A stretch of DNA of 52,881 bases, taken from positions 1 through 52,881 of the forward strand of contig JAFGYE010000045.1 in the NCBI GenBank assembly GCA_016936255.1, written 5' to 3'. Positions within the stretch are counted from its first letter, which is position 1. Each line of letters begins with the position of its first letter. The position numbers and the translations under genes were made by a program. This DNA comes from Marinifilaceae bacterium (GTDB lineage Bacteria > Bacteroidota > Bacteroidia > Bacteroidales > Marinifilaceae). The notes below the pieces were generated by a model. The model was not told the DNA's origin. It searched no databases and worked only from the letters and a program-made list of their open reading frames with translations. Shown here in pieces: positions 9,486 to 18,598 of this stretch.

Positions 9486-12400
9486 ATGAAAAGACTGATA
9501 AGCCTGCTTTTGATCTTGATGCCCGCATTTGGATGGGCGCAGGAAATGAAGCAGATTAAAGGAACGGTTCTTTCCGAAAGTGATGGCGAAGTTCTAATTG
9601 GTGCTTCGGTTTACATTGATAAGTCAACCATTGGTACCGAAACCAATATGAAAGGGATTATTGAGAACATCACATTAGGAACAATTACCGATTTTGATGG
9701 AAACTTTACTTTGGAAGTTCCTAAAGAATTGAATACGATTGCCTGCAGCTTTTTGGGTTTCGAAACTCAAATGGTTGATATTACAGGAAAATCATTTATT
9801 ACGATTAAACTTAGCGATTCAACCAGTGAATTGGGCGAGGTTGTTGTTACCGGCTATCAGAAAATCGAAAAACGCAAGCTGACTTCGGCGGTTGTTAAAG
9901 TGAATGCTGACAATATCAGACAAGCCGGTGTACCAAACGTGGATCAGATGTTAAGTGGGCAAATTGCCGGTGTGACCAGTATTGTTCAGGGTGGGGCACC
10001 TGGGGCTCCGGCAAAAATCCGTATCCGTGGAACAGCGTCATTAAACGGAACTCAAGATCCTCTATGGGTATTGGATGGTATTCCATTGGAAGGGAACGAA
10101 GTTCCTGATTACAACGACAAAGACAATATCGATCAGTTGTACAATTCTTCTGTTGGTGGTTTAAATCCTCAGGACATTGCTGATATTACAATACTAAAAG
10201 ATGCTGCAGCAACTGCAATTTATGGTGCCCGCGCTGCAAATGGGGTAATTGTGATTACAACTAAAAAGGGTAAAGCCGGACAAATGAAAGTGAATTTGAC
10301 GAGCAATACTTCGTTTATTTCACGACCTGATTTTGACAAGTTGAATTTAATGAATTCGAATGAGAAGGTGGATTTGGAAATGGCTTTGGCCGGTCGTACC
10401 GATCTTACCTATAACAGTCAGTATGGTAGTGTTTCACAAATTTTGAATGCAAATAATGATTGGGACAATTACCAAACAGGTGGTGTTTCAGCAATTGCAC
10501 CGGAATCATTGGCCGCTATTAATGCTTTAAGAAGCGTTGATGCTAATTTAGAAGATGAATTGTATCAGAATGCAGTGAATCAGGATCATAGTCTGAGTGT
10601 TTCCGGTGGAAGTGATTTGGCAACTTACTATTTTTCCTTAGGTGCTCATACCGAAAAAGGAACAACTATCGGTACATCGCTTAGTCGTTACAATGTAACT
10701 TTAAAAACCGATTTCAACTTACGGGACAATTTAAGATTAGGTGTTAGTTTATTTGCCAACGAACGCAAGAACAAAACATATTTGACAAGTTCGAATATGT
10801 TGACAAATCCAGCAAACTATGTGCGTTTGGCTAATCCATATTTGAAATTGCGCGATGAAGATAATAACTACGTGTATAATATTGACGAGGAAGGCTTGTA
10901 TAACATTGCCTACATTCCTTTCAATATTTTAGAAGAAAGAGCAGGAACTCAGAACAAGTTAAAAGGACAAAGTGTGAATGCTATTTTAGATTTGGAATGG
11001 GATTTAAATTCTCATCTTAAATTCCGTACTCAATACGGCATTCAGATAGACAAAACAAATACTAAAAAAGAAGCGGAAGAGGAGACTTTCTTTGCCAGAA
11101 AAGAGCGTCACAAAAGCCGCTATTTTTCAGGAGGAAAACCATTCTATTTCATTCCTGAAGGTGGAGTTCTTCAAAATTGGGAAGCGGATAACAGTTCTTA
11201 TAATTGGAAAAACATTATAGAGTACAATCAACTTTTTAATGAAAAACATGAAGTTGAGTTCATGATTGGAAATGAATTACGCCAAAATGAATATACTCAG
11301 GTTTTTTCCGCCGCATACGGATGGAATGCCGATAGAATGACTTCCAAGCCAGTCATTTTTAGAGATGAAGCTGATGCAAAATCATTTCCATTGTTCAGTA
11401 AAGTATATAGAAAGAACCGCTATGCTTCCTTTTTTGGAACGGCTTCGTACACTTACGACAGGCGTTACACTTTTTTTGGAAGTATTCGTTTCGATGGTTC
11501 AGATTTGTTTGGTGTTGATCCAAAATACAGATATTTGCCTTTATACGCTTTAAGTGGAGCCTGGAATGCCAGCGAGGAGAGTTTTTTAACTGATATTGAT
11601 TGGTTGAGTCAGTTGAAATTTCGTGCATCTTACGGACTGCAGGGAAACATCGATAAAGATAGTTCACCTTATATTATTGGTATACCTACCACAGTTTCCA
11701 ATCTTCCGGGAACCAACGAAGATGGTATTGATGTTAGTGGTTTGCCAAATGATAAATTGCGTTGGGAAAAAACTTCTACTTACAATATTGGTACTGATCT
11801 GTCTTTATTTCGTCATGCTATTCGTATGAGTTTCGACTATTATGAAAGAAAAGGAACGGATTTGATAGGGACTCAGAATCTTCCGCATGAAACCGGTTTT
11901 AGTGCCATGTCGGTAAACTGGGCCGAAATGACAAACAAGGGATGGGAATTGAGTATTTCAACCAGAAATATTAAAACGAAAGATTTCGAATGGAATACCA
12001 GTTTTAATATTGCACATAACGAGAACAAAGTACTAAAAGAAAAGATTCCGGCAAATCAGTTCTTGCCTTCCCGCGAAGGATACTCCGCTAATTCGGTTTG
12101 GGTAATTAAAACAAAGGGCTTTGATGAGAACGGATATCCTTTGTTCGATAAGGATGGAGCTGCTGTAACAGGAAAAGAGTTTTTCGATCTATACGATCAA
12201 TATGCTGATTTTTGGCCGGGAAATTATGCGGGTTCAAATTTAACAACTGAGCAAGTGCGTGAGCTTTTCACATATGCTGGTGATTCAGATCCTAAATATT
12301 CCGGTGGTATTATCAATACATTTAAATATAAAAATATTGATTTGGCTGTCTCTGCGAATTTTAACCATGGGATGAATATTTTGGCGCAGCCAAATTACAG

Positions 12401-12812
12401 CATGACTGAGTATGACAGAGGAAGAAATACATCACGTAATTTATTGGATGTAATCAATGGTACCAATAAAAACCTGCCAAATTTATTAGGTGCCACTTCA
12501 GCTGATGGTGCCTATTGGATGGAAAAACAGTGGTACGATAACATTGATAATGCAAGAACATACCGTCATTTGGATACTTGGTTGAAAAAGGTAAACTATA
12601 TGAGAATCAGTAGTATTCGTTTGGGTTACACCTTGCCTGATGCAATGTTAAAGCGCATCAGATTATCTAACGTAAGATTTAGTTTAGAGGCGCGTAATCC
12701 TTTTGTGATTTCAAATGGTTACGATGGCTATTTTGATCCTGAATCGTATGGTAATATTTACGCTCAGCCACAGCAAAAATCTTATACTTTAGGTGTTAAT
12801 TTAACTTTCTAA
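9486..12812 (+). CDS. SusC/RagA family TonB-linked outer-membrane transporter
   Basis: A 1108-residue TonB-dependent outer-membrane barrel of the SusC/RagA family, which works with a SusD lipoprotein lid to import large nutrients. A signal peptide ending near GWAQ is followed by a carboxypeptidase-like regulatory domain (about residues 22-110), the TonB-interacting segment ELGEVVVTGYQ, a plug domain (about 130-260) with the typical ILKDAAATAIYGARAANGVI signature, and a long barrel ending in an aromatic residue (NLTF). The first domain carries an apparent insertion, since the segment around KSTIGTETNMKGI is duplicated in style before TDFDGNF. The stop codon overlaps the first possible start of the SusD gene. 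The preceding protease suggests peptides or glycoproteins as substrate; this is inference. Confidence 0.95.
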   Translation: MKRLISLLLILMPAFGWAQEMKQIKGTVLSESDGEVLIGASVYIDKSTIGTETNMKGIIENITLGTITDFDGNFTLEVPKELNTIACSFLGFETQMVDITGKSFITIKLSDSTSELGEVVVTGYQKIEKRKLTSAVVKVNADNIRQAGVPNVDQMLSGQIAGVTSIVQGGAPGAPAKIRIRGTASLNGTQDPLWVLDGIPLEGNEVPDYNDKDNIDQLYNSSVGGLNPQDIADITILKDAAATAIYGARAANGVIVITTKKGKAGQMKVNLTSNTSFISRPDFDKLNLMNSNEKVDLEMALAGRTDLTYNSQYGSVSQILNANNDWDNYQTGGVSAIAPESLAAINALRSVDANLEDELYQNAVNQDHSLSVSGGSDLATYYFSLGAHTEKGTTIGTSLSRYNVTLKTDFNLRDNLRLGVSLFANERKNKTYLTSSNMLTNPANYVRLANPYLKLRDEDNNYVYNIDEEGLYNIAYIPFNILEERAGTQNKLKGQSVNAILDLEWDLNSHLKFRTQYGIQIDKTNTKKEAEEETFFARKERHKSRYFSGGKPFYFIPEGGVLQNWEADNSSYNWKNIIEYNQLFNEKHEVEFMIGNELRQNEYTQVFSAAYGWNADRMTSKPVIFRDEADAKSFPLFSKVYRKNRYASFFGTASYTYDRRYTFFGSIRFDGSDLFGVDPKYRYLPLYALSGAWNASEESFLTDIDWLSQLKFRASYGLQGNIDKDSSPYIIGIPTTVSNLPGTNEDGIDVSGLPNDKLRWEKTSTYNIGTDLSLFRHAIRMSFDYYERKGTDLIGTQNLPHETGFSAMSVNWAEMTNKGWELSISTRNIKTKDFEWNTSFNIAHNENKVLKEKIPANQFLPSREGYSANSVWVIKTKGFDENGYPLFDKDGAAVTGKEFFDLYDQYADFWPGNYAGSNLTTEQVRELFTYAGDSDPKYSGGIINTFKYKNIDLAVSANFNHGMNILAQPNYSMTEYDRGRNTSRNLLDVINGTNKNLPNLLGATSADGAYWMEKQWYDNIDNARTYRHLDTWLKKVNYMRISSIRLGYTLPDAMLKRIRLSNVRFSLEARNPFVISNGYDGYFDPESYGNIYAQPQQKSYTLGVNLTF

Positions 12813-12823
12813 TGACTTACACA

Positions 12824-14158
12824 ATGAAAAAAATAAATATATACATTGCGCTGTTTTTGGCAGTAGTAAGCTATTCTTCCTGCGACAATTATTTGGATGT
12901 AAAGCCAAAGGATCGGTTGATTCCAACAACAACAGATGATTTCCGGGCCTTACTGACAAGCGCATACGATGGGGTTCCTGATGATAAAGAAAGAATTGCT
13001 TTCAGAACTGATGAATTAAAATTGGACAATAATGCTTGGGATTTAACACAAGTTCAGGATATCTATTTGTGGAATGATGTCAATCAATCATCGAACACAT
13101 TGGGTTTTTCATGGCAGCAATATTACAAGGTGATCATGTATGCCAATCACATTATAGATGCCGGTGCTGATGCAACAGAAGGAAGTTCTGAAGAAATTGA
13201 TCAAATTGTCGGAGAAGCTTACTTATTGAGAGCTTTAATGCATTTTAACCTGGTAAATCTTTATGGTTTGCCTTACAATTCAGCCACAGCAAATACCGAT
13301 AAAGGCGTGCCTCTTGCATTAAAAATTGATACGGAAGCTGAATATTTTGCAAGTAGTACGGGTGAGGTTTATACACAAATAGCATCTGATATTACAGATG
13401 GAATAGCGAAGTTGAACATTGAAACTTACGAAACAGGATTGAATTATCGTTTCAGTATGTTGGCTGCTTTGGCATTTCAATCAAGGGTGTATTTGTATGT
13501 TGGCGATTTCGAAAATGCAAGAAAAACAGCATTGGAGGTTGTAAAGTTTAAAGTTGATTTGCAGGATTTAGTTGCCGATAATTCTCTTTCTGCGCACAAA
13601 TACAATTCTGTTGAGAGCATTTTGGCTTTAGAGGAAGTATTCTCTTCTGAAGTTGGAGGTTCATCTTTTGTTTCTGATAAATTGCTTGGAATGTACGATC
13701 AGGTTAATGACCTGCGTTTTTCCCTGTATTTTAACGATGAAGGAAATGGAGAATTCAGCATTGATAAAGGAACTGATACAGCTTCAAAATGCAGTTTCAG
13801 AACCTCTGAAATGTATTTGACAATTGCTGAGTGTGCGGCAAAACTAGACGATTTGGATCAGGCTCGCAACTATTTAAATCAGTTGAAAGCAAAACGTTTA
13901 CTTGCTGATTTTTACAATACAGAAGTAACCCGTATTGCTGGATTAAACAAAGCAGAATTAATCGCAGAAATTGCCAACGAACGTTTTAGAGAGTTTGCTT
14001 TTGAAGGACATCGTTGGTTCGATTTACGAAGAACAACTCAAGAGCCAATTGATCATGCCTACAAAACAGAATCAGCGACTCTGAATCAGGGCGATCCCCG
14101 TTATACGCTCCGTTATCCGGATGAAGCCATAAACAACAATCCAAATTTGAGTAATTAG
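12824..14158 (+). CDS. RagB/SusD family nutrient-uptake outer-membrane lipoprotein
   Basis: A surface lipoprotein of about 444 residues that acts as the substrate-binding lid of the SusC partner encoded immediately upstream. The signal peptide MKKINIYIALF leads to a lipobox-like SYSSC, with Cys as the lipidated residue. TPR-like helices typical of SusD are visible, including GEAYLLRALMHFNLVNLYG, and the C-terminal FRWFDLRR-like signature appears as GHRWFDLRRTT. An earlier ATG at 12812 overlaps the SusC stop (TAATG) and would add four residues; I preferred 12824 because it gives a standard lipoprotein signal. At 448 residues or fewer it is somewhat short for the family. A small hairpin follows at 14188-14214. 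Confidence 0.94.
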   Translation: MKKINIYIALFLAVVSYSSCDNYLDVKPKDRLIPTTTDDFRALLTSAYDGVPDDKERIAFRTDELKLDNNAWDLTQVQDIYLWNDVNQSSNTLGFSWQQYYKVIMYANHIIDAGADATEGSSEEIDQIVGEAYLLRALMHFNLVNLYGLPYNSATANTDKGVPLALKIDTEAEYFASSTGEVYTQIASDITDGIAKLNIETYETGLNYRFSMLAALAFQSRVYLYVGDFENARKTALEVVKFKVDLQDLVADNSLSAHKYNSVESILALEEVFSSEVGGSSFVSDKLLGMYDQVNDLRFSLYFNDEGNGEFSIDKGTDTASKCSFRTSEMYLTIAECAAKLDDLDQARNYLNQLKAKRLLADFYNTEVTRIAGLNKAELIAEIANERFREFAFEGHRWFDLRRTTQEPIDHAYKTESATLNQGDPRYTLRYPDEAINNNPNLSN

Positions 14159-14187
14159 GTTAATTAGCATATCAATAAATTGAAATT

Positions 14188-14220
14188 AGGGGTTTTCCAG
14201 TACGGATTGCCCCTTTTCTT
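14188..14220 (+). terminator. Candidate weak terminator after SusD gene
   Basis: AGGGG at 14188-14192 pairs with CCCCT at 14210-14214, followed by a T-rich run. The stem is only five pairs, so some readthrough into the downstream regulator gene is plausible. Confidence 0.4.
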
Positions 14221-14252
14221 TTGTAATTTGGTCGGGTAAAAATAAGACAGAA

Positions 14253-15023
14253 ATGATTAGAATAGCTATTGTTGAAGATGAACGTTTGGCGGCGCGGGAA
14301 CTGGAAAAAATGCTGCTGGATATACGTCCTGATAAAGTTGAAATTAAAGCACATCTGGAAAATGTTGAGCAGGCCGTACAGTATCTGTCCGGGAATAAGC
14401 TTGATTTGATTTTTATGGATATCCACTTGGGAGATGGCAACAGTTTTGAGATCTTCGATCGGTTGGAAATTACCACACCTGTTATTTTTACAACTGCATA
14501 CGATCAATATGCGATACAGGCATTTAAACAATGCAGTGTTGATTATATACTAAAACCAATGGACTCTGAAGATGTGGAAGCTGCTGTTAGTAAGTTCGAG
14601 ACAATGTTTCAGGAGAAAGAATCTCTTGATTTTAGGGCTCTTCAGAAATCTTTAAACAGCTTAATGACTGGTGATCAATATCAGGAACGATTCATGGTGA
14701 GCCGCGGTGACAGACTCAGTTCATTGGAAGTTGAAAAAGTGGCCTACTTTATGGCAGACGGTAAGGCTCTTTATCTATTTGGATTGGATGGGAACCGTTA
14801 TCTTTTTGATGGCACGCTGACATCTTTGGAAAGCAAATTGAATCCGAAGCGTTTTTTCCGGATTAACCGCAAATTTATCGTTAGTTATCAGGCCATTGAA
14901 GATATGCACTACTATTCAAAAAACAGAATAAAATTAAATCTCAAACCCAATCATCCGGAGTGTATTGATGCTGTGGTTAGTCAGGATCGATGTGCCGAAT
15001 TTAAGAAATGGTTAAATCAATAG
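14253..15023 (+). CDS. LytTR-family response regulator
   Basis: A 256-residue two-component regulator. The receiver domain (residues 1-120) has the acidic cluster EDE at 8-10, the phosphoacceptor Asp56 in FMDIHLGDG, a conserved Thr/Thr switch in FTTAYD and Lys101 in DYILKPMD. The C-terminal LytTR DNA-binding domain (about 155-256) contains the typical FFRINRKFIVSYQAI segment. Regulators of this type pair with LytS-type kinases; the nearest one is at 4514-6460, separated by the protease and SusC/SusD genes. The regulator gene is 94 bp after susD on the same strand and may be part of the same transcript. Direct repeats bound by LytTR domains were not identified with confidence. Confidence 0.94.
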   Translation: MIRIAIVEDERLAARELEKMLLDIRPDKVEIKAHLENVEQAVQYLSGNKLDLIFMDIHLGDGNSFEIFDRLEITTPVIFTTAYDQYAIQAFKQCSVDYILKPMDSEDVEAAVSKFETMFQEKESLDFRALQKSLNSLMTGDQYQERFMVSRGDRLSSLEVEKVAYFMADGKALYLFGLDGNRYLFDGTLTSLESKLNPKRFFRINRKFIVSYQAIEDMHYYSKNRIKLNLKPNHPECIDAVVSQDRCAEFKKWLNQ

Positions 15024-15327
15024 CCGGAGTAGGCCATTGAAAAGTTTGATTTGTTCAAAAAAAGTCAATAGTTTTAAAAAATCTGCAGTGTTCTGGCTGC
15101 TTATTTTTCCTCAATGTGATGACAATGCATGCACCTTCCAAATCAAAAAGCATGATTGAGGCAATAATTTTATTTCTTCCAGATGTTGCTCACAACTCTT
15201 GAACTTGCACATACAAGGGAACAGAAATGGAAAAAAAGACAAAACAGGGAATTAGATAATTATTTGAGCAAAAAGAAAAGCCATTATTCTGTTGCAAGAA
15301 GAATGGCTTTATATATTTTGTACCCGA
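15024..15327. other. Intergenic region between convergent regulator and flavodoxin genes
   Basis: About 300 bp with no convincing coding frame. Its only clear element is the hairpin at 15277-15310 near the end of the flavodoxin gene. The remainder is AT-rich and unremarkable. Confidence 0.6.
15277..15310. terminator. Hairpin terminator between convergent genes
   Basis: AAAGCCATT at 15277-15285 pairs perfectly with AATGGCTTT at 15302-15310, and an inner TTCT/AGAA pairing extends the stem across a single mismatch to a six-base loop. A-runs flank the left arm, so on the minus strand the stem is followed by T-rich sequence. It lies between convergent genes and could act in both directions. Confidence 0.65.
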
Positions 15328-15963
15328 TTATCGGATAAAGTTGGTGTATATTTTCTTCTCTTGTGCCGGAGCTTCTACCTTATCTTTTCCCTGATCAATT
15401 AATTGCAATAGGTAGGCCATATTTTTGCCCAAAATTCTCATGATCTGAACACCTTCTTCATCTTGCAAAACTTCACCTGGAGTCGTTCCGTGAATTACAT
15501 TCCAATAATTCGATGTCGGGATCATCATTTCTGAATAGTTGAGATAATTGTTCAGTTCGTTAAAGGTTGGCAATCCTCCCGAACGACGAACCGCCACTAC
15601 CGAAGCACCAACTTTGTGCCGAAACAAGTTGCCGTTTGCACCACTCACATAGAATGCCCGGTCTAAAAACGATTTCATATTTGCTCCCAAAGAGGCATAA
15701 TGAACTGGTGAGCCAAGCAAAATGCCATCGGCTTCTTTCATCTTTTGAATCCAAATGTTTACATCATCTCCTTTTAGTACACATTTTTCATCTTTGTTTT
15801 TGGCACATTGACCGCAGGCAGTACAACCTTTTACTCCTTTATTGCCAACGTGCACAATCTCAGTTTCAACACCTTGCATTTCCAACTGTTCTGTTACTAA
15901 TTTAAGGGCATGGTAAGTGTTTCCTTCTTTTTTAGGACTTCCGTTAAATGCGACTACCTTCAT
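15328..15963 (-). CDS. Flavodoxin-fold NAD(P)H-dependent oxidoreductase with cysteine cluster
   Basis: A 211-residue protein of the NADPH-dependent FMN reductase / iron-sulfur flavoprotein group. The N-terminus MKVVAFNGSPKKEGNT is the typical FMN phosphate-binding loop, and SPVHYASLGANMKSFLDR matches the second conserved flavin region. Four cysteines (47, 50, 53 and 61; GCTACGQC followed by DEKC) form the compact motif that binds a 4Fe-4S cluster in archaeal and clostridial iron-sulfur flavoproteins; cluster binding here is inferred. Its redox partner is unknown. The next minus-strand gene upstream is another flavin/iron-sulfur oxidoreductase, but they are separated by about 160 bp and need not be cotranscribed. 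Confidence 0.85.
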   Translation of the reverse strand: MKVVAFNGSPKKEGNTYHALKLVTEQLEMQGVETEIVHVGNKGVKGCTACGQCAKNKDEKCVLKGDDVNIWIQKMKEADGILLGSPVHYASLGANMKSFLDRAFYVSGANGNLFRHKVGASVVAVRRSGGLPTFNELNNYLNYSEMMIPTSNYWNVIHGTTPGEVLQDEEGVQIMRILGKNMAYLLQLIDQGKDKVEAPAQEKKIYTNFIR

Positions 15964-16125
15964 TTTTTGAGTTTTATTGTTTTTATGATTTCAGATTCGT
16001 GGAAAATTGATTGGTTTACACCAATTGAAAGTGTAAAATTAAGCAGGAACTGAATACAATTGTTTTAATGAAATGTTAATAGAATAAATCTATTGTAAGT
16101 ATCTCTGAGGAATACAGGCTTCTTT

Positions 16126-16953
16126 TTATTCAAATTTTATGCGATTCACTTTTAATCCTTCCGATTGAATTCCCCGGGCATATTTCACTGCCGGTTTGCC
16201 AAACAGCATTACATACCCAATAGTATGATCTTTTGGAATGCCGATAAACATCCGCAATTCAGGATCTATGTCATCAATGGCCCATTTTATCATTCCATTC
16301 CAAAGTGTGCCAATTCCGTGTGAATTGGCAATTAATTCGAAGTAGCACAATGAAATTAAGCAATCTGCCATTGGTGAAGCATCAGCAGATGGGGCAGAAG
16401 CAATAATTAGGTGTGGTGCATCCCTAAAAATCACATCTACACCTTTGGTTTCCCATAATTTTTGATAGGAAAGAAGAAATTGAAATCGTTTCTCAAGCAT
16501 ACCGGTCTCTCTGGCATTTTTCAATGAATCGTACACTTTTGATCGAAACAAGTCCAGATCATTTTTGTTGTCAATCAAGGATATTAAAACAGCATTATCA
16601 TTGTGTCCTGTTGGTGCATGTGCAGCCGTTTCAATAAGTTCCTGAATTAATTTTTTATCAATGTTTTCCTTTTTGTACTTTCGGATGGAACGTCTGGTTT
16701 TCATCAATCTGCTGATTGTTTCCGGCTTTGGGATTTCATCACTTACCAAAACACTATTTTCAGGTTCTTTCCCTAATATTGAAAGTGCTGCCGTAGGACA
16801 AATGGCTAAACAGTGCTGGCATTTCAAACAATTCTTCTCTTTTTCTTTTCGGATCACAGGTTTTGGAGCCATCTCTATAATTCCAACCGGACAATCTTGT
16901 GCACAAAGACTGCACGCGATACATTTATCTTCTTCTATTTTAAAATCTAACAT
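16126..16953 (-). CDS. Nitroreductase-family protein with N-terminal 2x[4Fe-4S] ferredoxin domain
   Basis: About 275 residues. Two ferredoxin motifs are complete: Cys11, 14, 17, 21 and Cys42, 45, 48, 52, each ending CP. The C-terminal part (from about residue 85) is a flavin-binding nitroreductase domain beginning TRRSIRKYK, with the AHAPTGHNDNAV segment. Such fusions occur widely in anaerobes and are thought to pass electrons from ferredoxin to flavin; the substrate is not evident. I chose the ATG at 16953 because a perfect -7 element (TATCTTTG, minus strand, 16978-16985) overlaps the other possible start at 16980, which would therefore lie upstream of the transcript. Confidence 0.88.
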   Translation of the reverse strand: MLDFKIEEDKCIACSLCAQDCPVGIIEMAPKPVIRKEKEKNCLKCQHCLAICPTAALSILGKEPENSVLVSDEIPKPETISRLMKTRRSIRKYKKENIDKKLIQELIETAAHAPTGHNDNAVLISLIDNKNDLDLFRSKVYDSLKNARETGMLEKRFQFLLSYQKLWETKGVDVIFRDAPHLIIASAPSADASPMADCLISLCYFELIANSHGIGTLWNGMIKWAIDDIDPELRMFIGIPKDHTIGYVMLFGKPAVKYARGIQSEGLKVNRIKFE

Positions 16954-17048
16954 TGTTTGCAAGCTTATATTTGTAAGCAAAGATAATTCTTCCAGAGAAT
17001 TAATCCGTAAAAGATTCCAATGGGAAGAATCTATTCTGGTTTTTTATT

Positions 17049-17056
17049 TTACTTTT
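17049..17056 (+). promoter_or_regulatory. Bacteroidota-type -7 promoter element for the thi operon
   Basis: TACTTTTG matches the TAnnTTTG consensus and lies about 15 bp before the start of the TPP riboswitch, as expected for a transcript that begins with the aptamer. A clear -33 TTTG was not found at the usual spacing. Confidence 0.5.
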
Positions 17057-17068
17057 GCATTTATATAA

Positions 17069-17140
17069 ACTAGGGGTGCCTAACTTTAAGGCTGAGATCA
17101 TACCCTTTACCTGATCAGGATAATGCCTGCGTAGGAAAGT
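17069..17140 (+). promoter_or_regulatory. TPP riboswitch (THI element)
   Basis: The conserved THI-box blocks are present in order: the AGGGGTGCC start of P1/P2, GGCTGAGATCATACCCTTT, CCTGATCAGGATAATGCCTG and GCGTAGGAAA. It lies upstream of the four-gene thiamine operon beginning at 17212, so thiamine pyrophosphate is expected to repress the operon. A downstream TGCCCCT at 17171-17177 can pair with AGGGGTG at 17071-17077 through five Watson-Crick pairs and two wobbles, offering a possible alternative structure in the expression platform. Confidence 0.95.
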
Positions 17141-17211
17141 AAAGAAAAGTCTGCTTTTTTGGAGTAGGACTGCCCCTGTTTATTAATGATATACACTTAA
17201 TAAACAATAAA

Positions 17212-17982
17212 ATGGAGCAAATTGTATCTGCAGGAATCGTCGATTCCTATTTTAAAAAACTCAAAGAAAATTTATCGGTTGATGTGGCCATTGTCGGAGG
17301 TGGACCTTCTGGACTAATCGCATCCTATTATCTCGCAAAGAAAGGCTTTAAAGTTGCTTTGTATGAAAGTAAACTGGCTCCAGGCGGAGGCATGTGGGGC
17401 GGTGCCATGATGTTTAACGAGATAATAGTTCAGAAAGATGCACTGCACATTCTCGACGAATTAAATATTTCCTATATAAACTATCAGGGAGATTATTACA
17501 CGCTTGATTCTGTGCATGCAACTTCTGCATTGATTTACCATGCTACGCAGGCAGGCGTGAAAATATTCAATTGCTCTTCTATTGAAGATGTTGTGTTTCA
17601 AAACGACAGGGTGTGTGGTGTTGTTTTAAATTGGTCACCTGTTCGCAGAGAAGGATTGCATGTTGATCCTTTGGTGATTATGGCAAAAGCCGTGGTAGAT
17701 GGCACGGGTCACGATTGTGACATTGTTCGCACCTTGGAACGTAAAAATGACGTGAAGCTAAATACAAAAACAGGTAAAGTGATGGGGGAATACTCTTTGT
17801 CGATAGATGAAGCTGAGCGAACTACTGTAGAAAATACCAAAGAAGTATACCCTGGATTGTATGTGTCGGGCATGGCATCGAATGGTGTTAGCGGTGGTTT
17901 TCGAATGGGACCTATCTTTGGAGGAATGCTTCTTTCCGGTGAAAAATTAGCGGGTTTAATTGCTGAAAACCTAAGTAAATAA
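17212..17982 (+). CDS. thi4: Thiamine thiazole synthase, Thi4 family (sulfide-dependent type)
   Basis: A 256-residue FAD/NAD-binding enzyme that makes the thiazole moiety of thiamine from NAD, glycine and a sulfur source. The Rossmann motif is GGGPSG at residues 29-34, and the PGGGMWGGAMMFNE block is a strong Thi4 signature. At the site where yeast and plant Thi4 carry the sacrificial Cys, this protein has His150 (GLHVDPL), as in archaeal Thi4 enzymes that use free sulfide and turn over repeatedly. It heads the operon behind the TPP riboswitch. No thiG, thiS, thiF or thiH is seen in the window, so Thi4 probably supplies thiazole alone. Sulfide use is inferred from the His replacement and an anaerobic lifestyle. 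Confidence 0.94.
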   Translation: MEQIVSAGIVDSYFKKLKENLSVDVAIVGGGPSGLIASYYLAKKGFKVALYESKLAPGGGMWGGAMMFNEIIVQKDALHILDELNISYINYQGDYYTLDSVHATSALIYHATQAGVKIFNCSSIEDVVFQNDRVCGVVLNWSPVRREGLHVDPLVIMAKAVVDGTGHDCDIVRTLERKNDVKLNTKTGKVMGEYSLSIDEAERTTVENTKEVYPGLYVSGMASNGVSGGFRMGPIFGGMLLSGEKLAGLIAENLSK

Positions 17983-17983
17983 G

Positions 17984-18598
17984 ATGGAAGACTTTGGTTT
18001 ATACATCATCATTACAAAGCCTCACTCTTCATATCGTTCCATTGCCGAATCGTGCGTTGAGCAAGGAGTTAAGATGCTGCAGCTGCGCGAAAAATTTTTA
18101 TCCGATAAAGAATTGATACGAATAGGAAAAGAAATCAGAGCCATTACAAGAGGAAGTGAAACCAGTTTTGTGATGAATGACCGTGCGGATATCGCCGCAA
18201 TTTGTGATGCTGATTTTCTGCACCTCGGACAAGATGATATGAGTATGGAAGAAGCCCGGAATATTGTTGGAGAAATGAAAATTGGTTTGTCAACGCATTC
18301 CATTTGGCAAGTGAAGGAAGCTTTGGCTCAGAAGCCTGATTACATTGGCTTTGGCCCCATATATCCGACCAATGCTAAAGCGAAACCCGATCAGCCGGTT
18401 GGTGTTAAAGAGCTGAAACAGGTGCTGGATATTGCTACTGTTCCTGTGGTTGCCATTGGTGGAATTTTCCCTGAAAATATTCAGACTGTTTTGAGTGCCG
18501 GAGCTAAAAATGTTGCCATGGTGCGGCATTTTATGCAAACAGATCAGTTCGATCAAAGGATTCAAGAGTTTACTAATTTAATAAGCACAAAACAATGA
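17984..18598 (+). CDS. thiE: Thiamine phosphate synthase
   Basis: A 204-residue TIM-barrel enzyme that joins the pyrimidine diphosphate (HMP-PP) and thiazole phosphate to give thiamine phosphate. Recognisable family segments are the QLREK motif near residue 35, FVMNDRADIA, LGQDDM, GLSTHS, YIGFGPIYPTNAK and PVVAIGGI. The length is normal. The gene begins one base after the thi4 stop codon, and its own stop overlaps the thiC start in an ATGA arrangement, indicating translational coupling within the riboswitch-controlled operon. Confidence 0.96.
   Translation: MEDFGLYIIITKPHSSYRSIAESCVEQGVKMLQLREKFLSDKELIRIGKEIRAITRGSETSFVMNDRADIAAICDADFLHLGQDDMSMEEARNIVGEMKIGLSTHSIWQVKEALAQKPDYIGFGPIYPTNAKAKPDQPVGVKELKQVLDIATVPVVAIGGIFPENIQTVLSAGAKNVAMVRHFMQTDQFDQRIQEFTNLISTKQ

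Noticed and set aside
15024-15327. A possible small RNA between the regulator and flavodoxin genes
   Set aside because: Apart from a terminator hairpin, no promoter-like or structured element could be identified.
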